In this document: positions 17,392 through 25,745 of the stretch, in pieces | Layout of the letters: each line of letters begins with the position of its first letter | How positions within the stretch are numbered: position 1 is the stretch's first letter | Assembly: GCA_040755195.1 (NCBI GenBank) | Contig: JBFMBL010000001.1 | Location: 49,815 to 113,814 of the forward strand | DNA from: SURF-55 sp040755195 | GTDB lineage: Bacteria; Bacillota; Desulfotomaculia; Desulfotomaculales; Ammonificaceae | DNA: 64,000 nt | Direction of reading: 5' to 3' | Notes under the pieces: generated by a model | Told to the model about the DNA's origin: nothing | The model's input: only the letters and a program-made list of their open reading frames with translations | Databases searched by the model: none | Made by a program: the position numbers and the translations under genes

Positions 17392-18072
17392 CTAACAGCC
17401 GCAGGCCGCAGCGGGCCCGGTCTGCTTCTCGGTGAGCGCCCGCCAATCGGCCAAAAAGCGTTCGATCCCGATGTCGGTCAGCGGGTGCTTCACCATCTGC
17501 TTCAAAACCGCAAAAGGAACGGTCGCGATGTGCGCTCCGGCCTTCGCCGCCGCCAGCACGTGGAGCGGGTGCCGGATACTCGCCGCGATGATCTCGGTAG
17601 TAAACCCGTAAAGCCTGAAGATCTCCGCCGCATCGCGGACCACCGCCAGCCCGTCGTGCGAAATGTCATCCAGCCGGCCGACGAAGGGGCTGACAAAGGT
17701 CGCTCCGGCCTTCGCCGCCAAAAGCGCCTGATTGGCCGAAAAAATCAGCGTCACGTTCGTCTTGATCCCTTCCTGGGAAAGCTCCTTTACCGCCTTCAGG
17801 CCCTCCGCCGTCATCGGAATCTTAACCGCGGTGTTTAGCTTCCACGCCGCGTAAGCGCGGGCCTCCCGGATCATCTCCGCCGCCGTGGTACCCAATACCT
17901 CAACGCTCACCGGACCGGACACCAGCGTACAGATCTCCCGGGTTACCGCCGCCACGTCCGCCTGGCCGGCCCGCGCCAGCAGGCTGGGGTTGGTAGTCAC
18001 CCCGTCAATCACGCCCCACGCGACCGCCTCTTTGATCTCCGCCACCTTCGCCGTATCGAGGAAGATGCGCAT
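17392..18072 (-). CDS. tal: Transaldolase (TalC/Fsa type)
   Basis: A 226-residue short transaldolase: MRIFLDTAKVAEIKEAV, GVTTNPSLL, the Schiff-base Lys in NTAVKIPMTAEG near residue 85, TLIFSANQALLA, FVSPFVGRLDD and the C-terminal ADW. It moves a three-carbon unit between fructose 6-phosphate and erythrose 4-phosphate to form sedoheptulose 7-phosphate. As first gene of the operon it can replace sedoheptulose bisphosphate aldolase and phosphatase. The start ATG follows GGGAGGG. The separation from fructose 6-phosphate aldolase within this family is uncertain, but context favours transaldolase. Confidence 0.9.
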   Translation of the reverse strand: MRIFLDTAKVAEIKEAVAWGVIDGVTTNPSLLARAGQADVAAVTREICTLVSGPVSVEVLGTTAAEMIREARAYAAWKLNTAVKIPMTAEGLKAVKELSQEGIKTNVTLIFSANQALLAAKAGATFVSPFVGRLDDISHDGLAVVRDAAEIFRLYGFTTEIIAASIRHPLHVLAAAKAGAHIATVPFAVLKQMVKHPLTDIGIERFLADWRALTEKQTGPAAACGC

Positions 18073-18240
18073 CCCTTTTCCCTCCCTGCAAAAGTTTCGT
18101 AACCCGTTGGGCTACGTTACCTTCAGCTTACGGCACCAGCGCCCACCGGCTCAACAGAACCGTCACCAAAAGTCGCTAAGCTCTTCTTTGCCCCTTGTAA
18201 CCGTCACCCGTTTAAAGCGCTTAACCGTTCAGCGGCCGTA
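18073..18240 (-). promoter_or_regulatory. Upstream region of the Calvin operon with repeated ACCGTTA/ACCGTCA boxes
   Basis: Three similar boxes read on the plus strand: CAGAACCGTCA (18155-18165), TGTAACCGTCA (18196-18206) and CTTAACCGTTCA (18220-18231), spaced 41 and 24 bp, near whole helical turns. On the minus strand they read TGACGGTT-C/A and GAACGGTTAAG, close to LytTR half-sites of the AgrA type (ACAGTTAAG). A weak TTGAGC/TAAGCT pair with 18-bp spacing lies nearer the gene. They are candidate operators for the LytTR protein encoded in the operon; binding is inferred. Confidence 0.45.
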
Positions 18241-18566
18241 AATGACCGGTCGCCCGGAAGCAACTAAAACGTTGGGGCCGCCGGCGAAACCGCGAAAGGT
18301 TATCCGCAACGGGAAGGCGGACTACCTTTTTTAGTTAAAAAGGAAAAAGCCCACCCCAACCGCCGCCGGAGAAACGGCGTTACGAAACAGTTGAAGCAGC
18401 CGCTGAAGGGTTAACCGTGACCGGAATAGGAACTGTAGCAAAGAAAACAGTCTTCAGGGAAGGAGGAAAACTCATTACAAAATACTGTGGGGCGGAGAAA
18501 GCGGTTCCCACCTGACGCTGGGTGGCTCTCCCGCCCCGTTTTTCGAAACTGCACCCGCCAAAAGCC
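18241..18566 (+). other. Non-coding stretch ending in a strong plus-strand terminator
   Basis: No protein gene. Near the end are a small ACTGT...ACAGT hairpin (18432-18451), a GGAGG without a long reading frame (18461), and then the terminator at 18489-18543. A further TTAACCGTGA box is at 18411. This could be an unidentified small RNA transcribed away from the Calvin promoter, but I see no clear promoter. Confidence 0.35.
18489..18543 (+). terminator. Large branched terminator hairpin
   Basis: Outer stem GGGGCGG/CCGCCCC extended by AGA/TCT, inner stem CCCACC/GGGTGG, followed by GTTTTT. The T-run is on the plus strand, so it should end plus-strand transcription. It also sits at the 3' end of the minus-strand metal cluster. 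Confidence 0.65.
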
Positions 18567-19310
18567 TCAGCGCACCCCGAAAAGGCCCAGCGTGGCGCTT
18601 GTCACCCGCTTATCATACTCGCCGGCTTTTCCCAGCGCCGCATCGGCATGGCGGGTGTAAAAGAGCCAGTGGCCGGGGTGGCTTAAGTTAAACCGCACCC
18701 GCCCCGCTTCGTCCGCGGTCAGCGAGAGCGCCCAGCCCTCTTCCTCCCGCAGGCTCCAGGCGGCCTTCACCTCCGCTCCGGCCAGCGGCCGGCCCCGGTA
18801 ACGCACCTCCAGGAGCGCCGCGTCGCCCACCCGGAAAACGCCCGGCGCCAGCACCAGTTCCAGGTCGTGACCCAGGCACGCAACCCCCGGCGACCGGACC
18901 ACGCCGCAACCTTCGCAGAAATGTCCCACCTGCACGCAGGTTTTGGCGTACTGGTAATAGTAGCCCACCTCGCGGGCGTCAGGATAATCCTTGCGGGTGC
19001 CCCGGCGGTAAAAGCCGTCTTTGGTGATCGCCACCGGCCCCACGTCGTTTTCCACCGTCACCGCCCAGAAGCCGTCCTGATCGGGCGTAAAACGGGCGAA
19101 GTGAAAGGTGTTGTCCCCCGGCCCCACCGCCAACTCAATGCGCCTGCCGTCCGGCGCCGCCGCCCAGGCCAAAAGGCGCGCTAAGTCCGCCATGCCGTCC
19201 GGGCGGCCCGCGTGCCCGTAAAAGACGCGGCAGCGCGCCTCATGCCCTTCGTGGGCGTGCGAAGCCTCCGGCAAAACCCAGATCTCGCGCCCCTGAACAA
19301 CTTTGAGCAT
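18567..19310 (-). CDS. DUF4198-like exported-type protein (metal cluster)
   Basis: A 247-residue protein similar to the DUF4198 family of beta-sandwich proteins often found with nickel or cobalt uptake. It opens VVQGREIWVLPEASHAHEGHEA, with a His-rich stretch able to bind metal. The middle has CVQVGHFCEGCGVV with three Cys, and the C-terminal half reads as an Ig-like fold (RYRGRPLAGAEVKAAWS, EAGRVRFNLSHPGHWLFYT). No obvious signal peptide. It is the last gene of the cluster and has a relative at 32247-32909. The function is not established. Confidence 0.6.
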   Translation of the reverse strand: MLKVVQGREIWVLPEASHAHEGHEARCRVFYGHAGRPDGMADLARLLAWAAAPDGRRIELAVGPGDNTFHFARFTPDQDGFWAVTVENDVGPVAITKDGFYRRGTRKDYPDAREVGYYYQYAKTCVQVGHFCEGCGVVRSPGVACLGHDLELVLAPGVFRVGDAALLEVRYRGRPLAGAEVKAAWSLREEEGWALSLTADEAGRVRFNLSHPGHWLFYTRHADAALGKAGEYDKRVTSATLGLFGVR

Positions 19311-19395
19311 TATACCGCCTCCCTTTTACAGCGCGATCCCTGCTTGGAGTCTTTACCTTAATTAAACCGCTTAAACCGCGCCCCGCGGCAAAACC

Positions 19396-20541
19396 TCACC
19401 GGTCCCCGCGGCTCCCGTCGTGACCGTGCGTATGTCCGTGCGGGTGCTGATGCGGGTGGCTGTGCGTATGCGTATGCGGGTGATTATGGGCTGCTCCCCG
19501 TCCGCCGGGCCCGGGCGGCTGCACCCCTAAGATACCCGCCAGCCTCTCCCGGTCCACGGCAACCTCCTGGAAGGGCTTCCGCCGCATCCGGTGGGCCAGG
19601 GCCAGGTGCGCCGTCTCCCGGACGTCTTCTTCCGTTACTTCGGTCCGCCCGGCGAGCGCCGCGTTGGTTTTGGCTGCTTTCATCATCACCAAATCGGCGC
19701 GGTGGCCGTCCACCCCCATTTCGATCGCCGTGCGGGCGATGAGCAGCAAAATTTCGTCGGTAACCGTCACCCGGGGTATGAGCGCCTGCGCCGCCACGAT
19801 CTGCTCCCGGAGTTCTTGCTGCTGCGGCGCCCAGGCCGCCGCAAAGCCCGCCGGATCCTCCTCGAAAGCAAGGCGCCGCTTCACGATCTCCGCCCGCGGC
19901 GCCGGGTCGGTGACGCCGGTGATGTTAACGCAGAGGCCGAAGCGGTCTAAAAGCTGGGGTCTTAGCTCCCCTTCTTCCGGGTTCATCGTCCCCACTAAGA
20001 TGAAGCTCGCCGGGTGGCTGAAGGAGACGCCCTCACGCTCCACGGTGTTCACCCCCATCGCCGCCGCGTCGAGCAAAACGTCCACCACGTGGTCATCCAA
20101 AAGGTTTACCTCGTCCACGTAGAGGATGCCCCGGTTGGCCCCGGCGAGCACCCCCGGCTCGAACCGCTTCTCCCCTTTTTTGAGCGCGTGCTCGATGTCG
20201 AGCGTTCCCACCACGCGGTCCTCGGTGGCCGAAACCGGCAGGTCGACCACCCGCATCTTCCGGGTCGCCACCGGCAGCTCCTCCCCCGCCTCCCGCCGGC
20301 AACGGCAACCGGCACACATCACCGTGACGTCGTCCGGGTCACAGCCGAAGGGACAGCCGGCAACCACCCTGATTTCGGGCAGGAGCTCGGCCAGGCCCCG
20401 CACCGCCGTTGATTTAGCCGTCCCCTTCTCCCCCCGGATCAGCACCCCGCCGAGCCGCGGGTTAACCGCGTTCAAGATCAGCGCCTTCTTCATCTCTTCC
20501 TGCCCCACCAGAGCGGTGAAGGGGTAAATCTGCTTTTGCAT
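19396..20541 (-). CDS. chlI: Mg/Co-chelatase ATPase subunit (ChlI/BchI type) with His-rich tail
   Basis: AAA+ ATPase that drives metal insertion with CobN/BchH-type chelatases. It starts MQKQIYPFTALVGQEEMK, has Walker A RGEKGTAKST (37-45), a Cys-rich insert (CPFGC...CAGCRC, about 63-83), Walker B ILYVDEVNLL and sensor RFGLCVNI. The last 30 residues are a run of His alternating with Pro, Thr and Ser that ends the 381-residue protein, most likely a metal-binding or storage tail. The neighbouring gene encodes a ChlI-ChlD fusion, so two ATPase subunits are encoded. Confidence 0.9.
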   Translation of the reverse strand: MQKQIYPFTALVGQEEMKKALILNAVNPRLGGVLIRGEKGTAKSTAVRGLAELLPEIRVVAGCPFGCDPDDVTVMCAGCRCRREAGEELPVATRKMRVVDLPVSATEDRVVGTLDIEHALKKGEKRFEPGVLAGANRGILYVDEVNLLDDHVVDVLLDAAAMGVNTVEREGVSFSHPASFILVGTMNPEEGELRPQLLDRFGLCVNITGVTDPAPRAEIVKRRLAFEEDPAGFAAAWAPQQQELREQIVAAQALIPRVTVTDEILLLIARTAIEMGVDGHRADLVMMKAAKTNAALAGRTEVTEEDVRETAHLALAHRMRRKPFQEVAVDRERLAGILGVQPPGPGGRGAAHNHPHTHTHSHPHQHPHGHTHGHDGSRGDR

Positions 20542-20626
20542 AAGTTGCCTCCTCGCGAATTTCCGTTATCACATAGCTAACCCGTCACCATCTAACGCAG
20601 TCGGCACCGCCGATTTCTCCAAGACC

Positions 20627-20676
20627 CAAACTTCCAAGCCCTAACTTCCAACTTCCAACCTCTAACCTCTAACCTC
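20627..20676. repeat. Heptamer tandem array (CCAACTT/CTAACCT)
   Basis: Seven degenerate 7-bp units in exact phase: CAAACTT CCAAGCC CTAACTT CCAACTT then CCAACCT CTAACCT CTAACCT. It overlaps the last codons of the chelatase fusion gene. Confidence 0.7.
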
Positions 20677-22707
20677 CGTTATCGCCCGCACCGCTTCCAC
20701 CAGCACATCCGCCTTCAGGTCCTCGATCCGGTAATAGACCGCATCGAGCGCCTCGGCTAACCGCCGCGCCAGGCCGAAGCGCAAAAACCCCTCCCGCTCC
20801 ACGTCCACCACCAGGCTCTTGATCCGCTCTTCGTCGCGGATGAGCGCCGCCACCCGCCACGCCTCTTCAAGTGGTTTCCCATCGGCCAGCCCCACGTTGC
20901 CCCGGCCGTCGGAGATGACGATGAGGAGCGGGGAGAGGTTCGGGTCCTTAAAAAGGTGGGCGCGCGCCGTCTCGTAGGCCTTGTAAAGCCCCGCGGCCAG
21001 CGGCGTCCGCCCGCCGGTGGGAAGCTCGGCCAGGCGCTGGTGCGCCAGCTCCACGCTGTTCGTCGGCGGGAGTAAAACCGCGGCATCTTCCCCCTTAAAG
21101 GCGATCATCCCCACCCGGTCCCGCTTCTGGTAGGCATCGAGCAGCAGGGACAAGACCGCCCCCTTCGCCGCTGTCATCCGCTGCTCGGCGCCCATCGAGC
21201 CGCTGGCGTCCACCACAAAGAGCAGCAGGTTCCCGATCCGCTTTTCCCGCACCTTTTCGCGGATATCGCCGGTTTCTACAGCGATCGCCAGGCCGTTCTT
21301 CGCCCGGCGCTGCTGGTGGGGCGCCGCCGCCCGCAGCGTCGCGTCGAAGGCCAGGTCATTACGGCCGCGCTGCTGCGTCGCCCGGACGTAGCGCCCCGCC
21401 CTGGTCGCCGTCCAGGTGCGGGAGCGCCGGCCGGAGCCTTTGCGGAGCAACCGGTCGCGCCCGTGGTCGAGCCTTTTCACCGGGAAAGGTTCACCTACGG
21501 CGAACACGGTTTCCTGCGCCGCGGCCGGCGGGGGCGAAGCCGGCTCATCCTTTTCATCCTTTTCCTCGCCCCGCTCTTTCCGGCTTTCTCCTTTCTCCGG
21601 CGGCGGGGCGGGGGCTTCGCTCTGTTCTTGCTCCTGCCGGTCCTCCGGTGGTTCCTCTTCTTCCAGTTGCTCCGGCGCCGGCGGTTCCTCCCGTGGTTCC
21701 TCTTCTTCCGGCTGCGCCGGTGGCGGTGGCGGGGCCTCCCGCCGCCGGTGGTAAAGCACTAATTCCGCCACCCGCTCCACGTCCGCCGGCGTCGCCGCAT
21801 CCCGCCCCTCCCAGGCCGCTATCGCCCGCGCTGCCTGCACCAGTATAATTTCCGCCCGCTGGCCGGCGCAAAAGGCCCCGGCCGCTAACTCCGTCGCCCG
21901 CCTTACCGCCTCCTCGGCAACCGCCACCGCCGCCGAACGCACCCGCGCAGCCACTAACCGCTGCCGCAGTTCTTCCTCCTGGGGCGCAAACGCCCGGATG
22001 AAGCCTTCCGGGTCGCTCTCAAAGGCTTCCCGCCGCCGGGCGATCGCCGCCCGCGCCGCCGGGTCGCGCACCGCCTCCACCGGCACGCACAACCCGAAGC
22101 GGTCGAGCAACTGCGGGCGCAGTTCCCCCTCCTCCGGGTTCATCGTCCCCACCAAAATGAAGCGGGCCGGGTGAACGAAGGAAACCCCCTCCCGCTCCAC
22201 CACGTTCACCCCTGAGGCCGCCGCGTCAAGGAGCAGGTCCACCAGGTGGTCGTCTAACAGGTTCACCTCGTCCACGTAGATGATCCCGCGGTTCGCCCGC
22301 GCTAAGATCCCCGGTTCGAAGCGCCGCCGTCCGTAGCGCAGCGCGTGCTCGAAATCGAGGCTGCCAACCACGCGGTCCTCGGTTGCGGACACCGGCAGGT
22401 CAACCACCGGCACCGGCCGCGCCGCCGCCACCAATTTTTTGCCCTGCAGCAGCCGCTCCCGGCAGAAGGGGCAGAGATGCCCCGTATCGCGGGGGTCGCA
22501 GTTGCAGGGGCAACCCGCTATCACCTTCAGCGGCGGCAAAAGCGCCGCGAAAGCCCGGACCGCCGTTGATTTGGCGGTCCCTTTTTCCCCGCGCCCTAAC
22601 ACCCCGCCGACCAGCGGGTTGACGGCGTTCAAAATAAGGGCCAGCTTCAGCTCCTCCTGGCCGATGATAGCCGTGAAAGGATAAACGCAACGCCTGTATT
22701 CGGACAT
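20662..22707 (-). CDS. chlD: Chelatase ChlI-ChlD fusion with VWA domain
   Basis: A 681-residue fusion. Residues 1-330 are a ChlI-like AAA+ ATPase (YPFTAIIGQEELK, Walker A GRGEKGTAKST, IIYVDEVNLLDDH). Residues 330-400 are a Pro/Glu-rich acidic linker typical of ChlD. The C-terminal part is a von Willebrand A domain with MIDAS motif VVDASGSMG and GGRTPLAAGLYKA. It should bridge the ATPase ring to CobN. The stop codon lies within a heptamer repeat array (20627-20676), which supplies the last residues. Confidence 0.92.
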   Translation of the reverse strand: MSEYRRCVYPFTAIIGQEELKLALILNAVNPLVGGVLGRGEKGTAKSTAVRAFAALLPPLKVIAGCPCNCDPRDTGHLCPFCRERLLQGKKLVAAARPVPVVDLPVSATEDRVVGSLDFEHALRYGRRRFEPGILARANRGIIYVDEVNLLDDHLVDLLLDAAASGVNVVEREGVSFVHPARFILVGTMNPEEGELRPQLLDRFGLCVPVEAVRDPAARAAIARRREAFESDPEGFIRAFAPQEEELRQRLVAARVRSAAVAVAEEAVRRATELAAGAFCAGQRAEIILVQAARAIAAWEGRDAATPADVERVAELVLYHRRREAPPPPPAQPEEEEPREEPPAPEQLEEEEPPEDRQEQEQSEAPAPPPEKGESRKERGEEKDEKDEPASPPPAAAQETVFAVGEPFPVKRLDHGRDRLLRKGSGRRSRTWTATRAGRYVRATQQRGRNDLAFDATLRAAAPHQQRRAKNGLAIAVETGDIREKVREKRIGNLLLFVVDASGSMGAEQRMTAAKGAVLSLLLDAYQKRDRVGMIAFKGEDAAVLLPPTNSVELAHQRLAELPTGGRTPLAAGLYKAYETARAHLFKDPNLSPLLIVISDGRGNVGLADGKPLEEAWRVAALIRDEERIKSLVVDVEREGFLRFGLARRLAEALDAVYYRIEDLKADVLVEAVRAITEVRG

Positions 22708-23016
22708 TTCTACCTCCGCAAGTTGAACGTTGAATCTTAGACGGAAGAACTTTTAGGTCCGTGCGACGTTCGACGTGCAGGCTTAGACAGTAGTTGCCCA
22801 TGCCGCCAGCGGCACCATCAGAGAATGAAAATAGCTTCGACTCGATAGGGTCATTAGATCCGGGATTTGCACTTTGTCCCCGCATTCCCTGCTTCGGACG
22901 TCGGACCTCGGACGTCGGACCTATTTTCAGGGTAGTAATTTATGGTCCGTTCAACGTGGAACCTCGAACATAGAACGAACCCCAAAGGTCAATCAACCTA
23001 AGCCTAACGTCGAACG
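22708..23016. other. Intergenic region with heptamer array
   Basis: No gene. It contains an exact-phase heptamer run TCGGACG TCGGACC repeated twice (22894-22921) and phrases such as GGTCCGTTCAACGTGGAACC that recur in altered form at 26650-26800. Confidence 0.55.
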
Positions 23017-23775
23017 CTATTCCTCGTTCCGCTTCAGCCGCCACAGCCCCAGCGCCGCAAAAAACAGCGTCCACCCGCCAAGCGCCATCACTTCCACCCA
23101 GGGAACCGGCTGCCCCGTAAAGCCCGCCCGGACAACCGACGTCGCCGGGGTGAGCGGCAGGAGCCACACGAGGTGTTGCAGCGCCGCCGGCAGCCGATCC
23201 AAAGGCACCAGCGTCCCGCAGAGAAAGGTCAGCGGCACCACGAAAAACTCACTGATCACCGTCTGGTCGTCAAAGGAGCGCAGGCACAGCCCTAAAAAAA
23301 CCCCACAGGTACCGGCAAAAAAGGCGAGCGCCACCAAACAGGGCCAGCCCGCCGGCGCCACCCGCAAGCCGGGCACCAAGAAAAGCGCCGAGCCGAGCAC
23401 CATCCCGCCGGCCAGCAGCCCCCGCAGCGCCCCGGTGAGCGCGTAGCCGAACCAGACGGCGAAATCATTCACGGGCGCCAGGCGGTAGGCCTCAAAACTT
23501 TTGAAGTGCAGCCGGTTGTAAAAGAGCCGCACGGTGACCGCGGTGATCCCGTTGTTGAAAACCGCCAGCGCCACCACCCCCGGCACCAGGAACTCGGCGT
23601 AGCTCATCCCGCCCGGGAGAAGCCCCCGCAGCCGCCCGCCTACGCCAAAGCCGAAAGAAAGGAGAAAGATGAGCGGCGAAAGGACGTAGGTTGCTATGTA
23701 GAGCCAGAAGCGGCGCCGCCAGACGACCATCTCCTCCCACAGGATCGGGAACCAGCCCCAAAACAGCGCCCGCAT
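23017..23775 (-). CDS. ABC-2 type permease B
   Basis: A 252-residue six-span membrane protein (from MRALFWGWFPILWEEMVVWRR). It has VLSPLIFLLSFGFGVG, a FLVPGVVAL segment, the cytoplasmic loop KSFEAYRLAPVNDF and the C-terminal FLCGTLVPLDRLP motif of ABC-2 exporters. Its ATG overlaps the stop of permease A by one base. Together with permease A and the ATPase at 24805-25698 it makes a heterodimeric exporter within the chelatase cluster. The substrate is unknown. Confidence 0.85.
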   Translation of the reverse strand: MRALFWGWFPILWEEMVVWRRRFWLYIATYVLSPLIFLLSFGFGVGGRLRGLLPGGMSYAEFLVPGVVALAVFNNGITAVTVRLFYNRLHFKSFEAYRLAPVNDFAVWFGYALTGALRGLLAGGMVLGSALFLVPGLRVAPAGWPCLVALAFFAGTCGVFLGLCLRSFDDQTVISEFFVVPLTFLCGTLVPLDRLPAALQHLVWLLPLTPATSVVRAGFTGQPVPWVEVMALGGWTLFFAALGLWRLKRNEE

Positions 23776-24551
23776 CAGTCCTGCCGCCTCCAGCACAGCA
23801 GAAGGTAAGCCAAGGTGTAAAGCGCGCAAAACCAACCAATGCTTTGGGCTAACCAGCCCCAATGCACAGGCTCGCCCAGCGCCAACGCCCGCAGGTGGTA
23901 AGTGCCCGCCGTGAGCGGCAAAAACCACGCTAACTTTGACAGCACCCCCGGCAGCCCTTCCACCGGGAAGAAGGTTCCGCAGAAGAAGGTCATCGGTAAA
24001 ACCACCAAGTTGGTGAAGATCAAAACATCCTTATCCCCGTTCGCCACCATCGCCACCGCCACCGCCAGGGCCGCGAAGGTGAAGGCGATCACCGCTAATT
24101 GCAGCAGGAAAAGCGGGTTGAAACACAGTCCCCCGGCCACCGCCCAGCCTGACAGATAGACCAGCGCGGCCACCACCAGCCCCTTCGCGCCGCCCCCGAT
24201 CAAGTGCCCTACAAGGAGAGAGCGCGTGGAAACCGGCGCCAAAAGATATTCGTCCAGGACCTGAAAATATTTCCGGCGCAGGGTGAACCAGTTGACTAAA
24301 TCGCCGTAGCTGCCGCTGACCGCCGCTAACGCCGCCAGCCCCGGAACCAGGAAGTGCAGATGGCTCGCCGCCGCCGTCCCTTTGAAACTCCAGGCGAAGA
24401 GGGCGAGGAAGATGAGCGGCCGGTTGAGCCCCCCGACCACAAACCGCCACCAGCGCCGCCGCCAGACCAGCCCCATCGCCAAGACCAGCGGCAGCCAAGC
24501 GGGATAAACCCTCTCGTGCCAGAACCTCTTTCCCACCGCCGCTTCCGCCAT
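23775..24551 (-). CDS. ABC-2 type permease A
   Basis: A 258-residue permease similar in layout to its neighbour: FLVPGLAALAAV, the loop KYFQVLDEYLLAPVSTRS and FCGTFFPVEGLP. I start at the ATG at 24551 (MAEAAVGKRFW), 9 nt after GGAGGA. A longer in-frame ATG at 24632 would translate through a heptamer repeat array and is unlikely. Confidence 0.82.
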   Translation of the reverse strand: MAEAAVGKRFWHERVYPAWLPLVLAMGLVWRRRWWRFVVGGLNRPLIFLALFAWSFKGTAAASHLHFLVPGLAALAAVSGSYGDLVNWFTLRRKYFQVLDEYLLAPVSTRSLLVGHLIGGGAKGLVVAALVYLSGWAVAGGLCFNPLFLLQLAVIAFTFAALAVAVAMVANGDKDVLIFTNLVVLPMTFFCGTFFPVEGLPGVLSKLAWFLPLTAGTYHLRALALGEPVHWGWLAQSIGWFCALYTLAYLLLCWRRQD

Positions 24552-24552
24552 C

Positions 24553-24820
24553 ACCTTCATTCCTCCGCCTTTCGCCTTCATCCTTTTTACCGCCAAGGCG
24601 CCAAGCAAAAACGCAACTGAGATATGAGACATGGGATGTGAGAGGTGAGATTTTCTTAAGGTTGGAAATTCGCTACGCGAATTCCTTCAAAAATTTCCAC
24701 CTCCAACTTCACACTTCTCACCTCCCATCTGCTTCTAAGTATTCTTTCCTTATGTATCCTTGGCGTCTTGACGGTTCATCCCTTATCCTTACATCCTTTC
24801 GCCTTCATCCTTCAAAAATC
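24553..24820. repeat. MITE-like element with CCGCCAAG ends and heptamer arrays (copy A)
   Basis: An inverted pair, ACCGCCAAGGCGCCAAG at 24589-24605 and CTTGGCGTCTTGACGGTT near 24759-24773, encloses heptamer arrays: TGAGATA TGAGACA TGGGATG TGAGAGG and, inverted, TTCACAC TTCTCAC CTCCCAT. Further TTCATCC/TTTCGCC heptamers flank it on both sides. No coding capacity. Confidence 0.6.
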
Positions 24821-25698
24821 TCTCGTCCGGTGAGTTCCACAAAAACGTCCTCGAGGTTTGTGCGCCGCACCGTTATGTCCCCCGCAAGCGTGGCGGCGTA
24901 ACCCCTCGCTTCCTGACGCGTATTGAAGAAGGTGCGCTTCGTCCCCTGAGGGGTAAAAAACTCCACGCAGCAGGCTCCCAGCCTCTCCCGCAGCTCCCGC
25001 GGCGTCCCAAGGGTAATGAGCTTTCCCCGGTCGATGATCCCCACCCGTTGGCAGAGGCTTTCCGCCTCCTCGATGTAGTGGGTGGTGAGGAAAACCGTCA
25101 CCCCATCCCGGTTCATGAGCTGGATCAGGTCCCAGATGCGCCGCCGCGTCTGGGGGTCAAGACCAATCGTCGGCTCATCGAGAAAAAGAATGGGGGGCTC
25201 GTGCAGAAGCGCCCGCGCGATCAGGAGCCGCCGCGCCATCCCGCCGGAGTAATTCTGCACCCGTTCATCCGCGCGGTGGTCGAGGCCTACGTAGGCGAGC
25301 AGTTCCGCGATCCGCTCCTCCCGCACCCGTTTCGGCAGCCGGTGCAGCAGCGCGTGCAGCACCAGGTTCTCCCGCGCCGTCAGCTCCCGCTCCAGGTTGT
25401 TCACCTGCGGCACCACCCCGATCAGCCGCTTCACCGCCACCGGGTTCCGCGCCACGTCCTCCCCGCCCACAAAAAGCTCGCCTGCCGTCGGGCGGGCCAG
25501 CGTGGTTAGCATCCGGATGAGGGTGGTTTTCCCCGCCCCGTTCGGCCCCAAAAGCCCGAAGATCTCTCCCTTGCGGACGGAAAAGGTCACCCCGGCCACC
25601 GCCGTCACCAGACCGTAGCGCTTCACCACCCCCCGCACCGCCAGGGCCGCCTCCGCCGGCGCCACCTCAACGTCGGCATCCGGGGACGTGACCGGCAT
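24805..25698 (-). CDS. ABC exporter ATP-binding protein
   Basis: The 297-residue motor for the two ABC-2 permeases: Walker A GPNGAGKTT, VVPQVNNLERELT, signature YSGGMARR, Walker B ILFLDEPTIGLDPQ and TTHYIEEAE, plus a C-terminal exporter extension. I start at the ATG at 25698 (MPVTSPDAD), 6 nt after GGAGGA. It is close in sequence to the ATPase at 4395-5234, suggesting an old duplication. Confidence 0.9.
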   Translation of the reverse strand: MPVTSPDADVEVAPAEAALAVRGVVKRYGLVTAVAGVTFSVRKGEIFGLLGPNGAGKTTLIRMLTTLARPTAGELFVGGEDVARNPVAVKRLIGVVPQVNNLERELTARENLVLHALLHRLPKRVREERIAELLAYVGLDHRADERVQNYSGGMARRLLIARALLHEPPILFLDEPTIGLDPQTRRRIWDLIQLMNRDGVTVFLTTHYIEEAESLCQRVGIIDRGKLITLGTPRELRERLGACCVEFFTPQGTKRTFFNTRQEARGYAATLAGDITVRRTNLEDVFVELTGREIFEG

Positions 25699-25745
25699 AG
25701 TTATCCTCCGCGCCTCAGGTTGCAGCCGCAAGCGTTATCCTCCCT

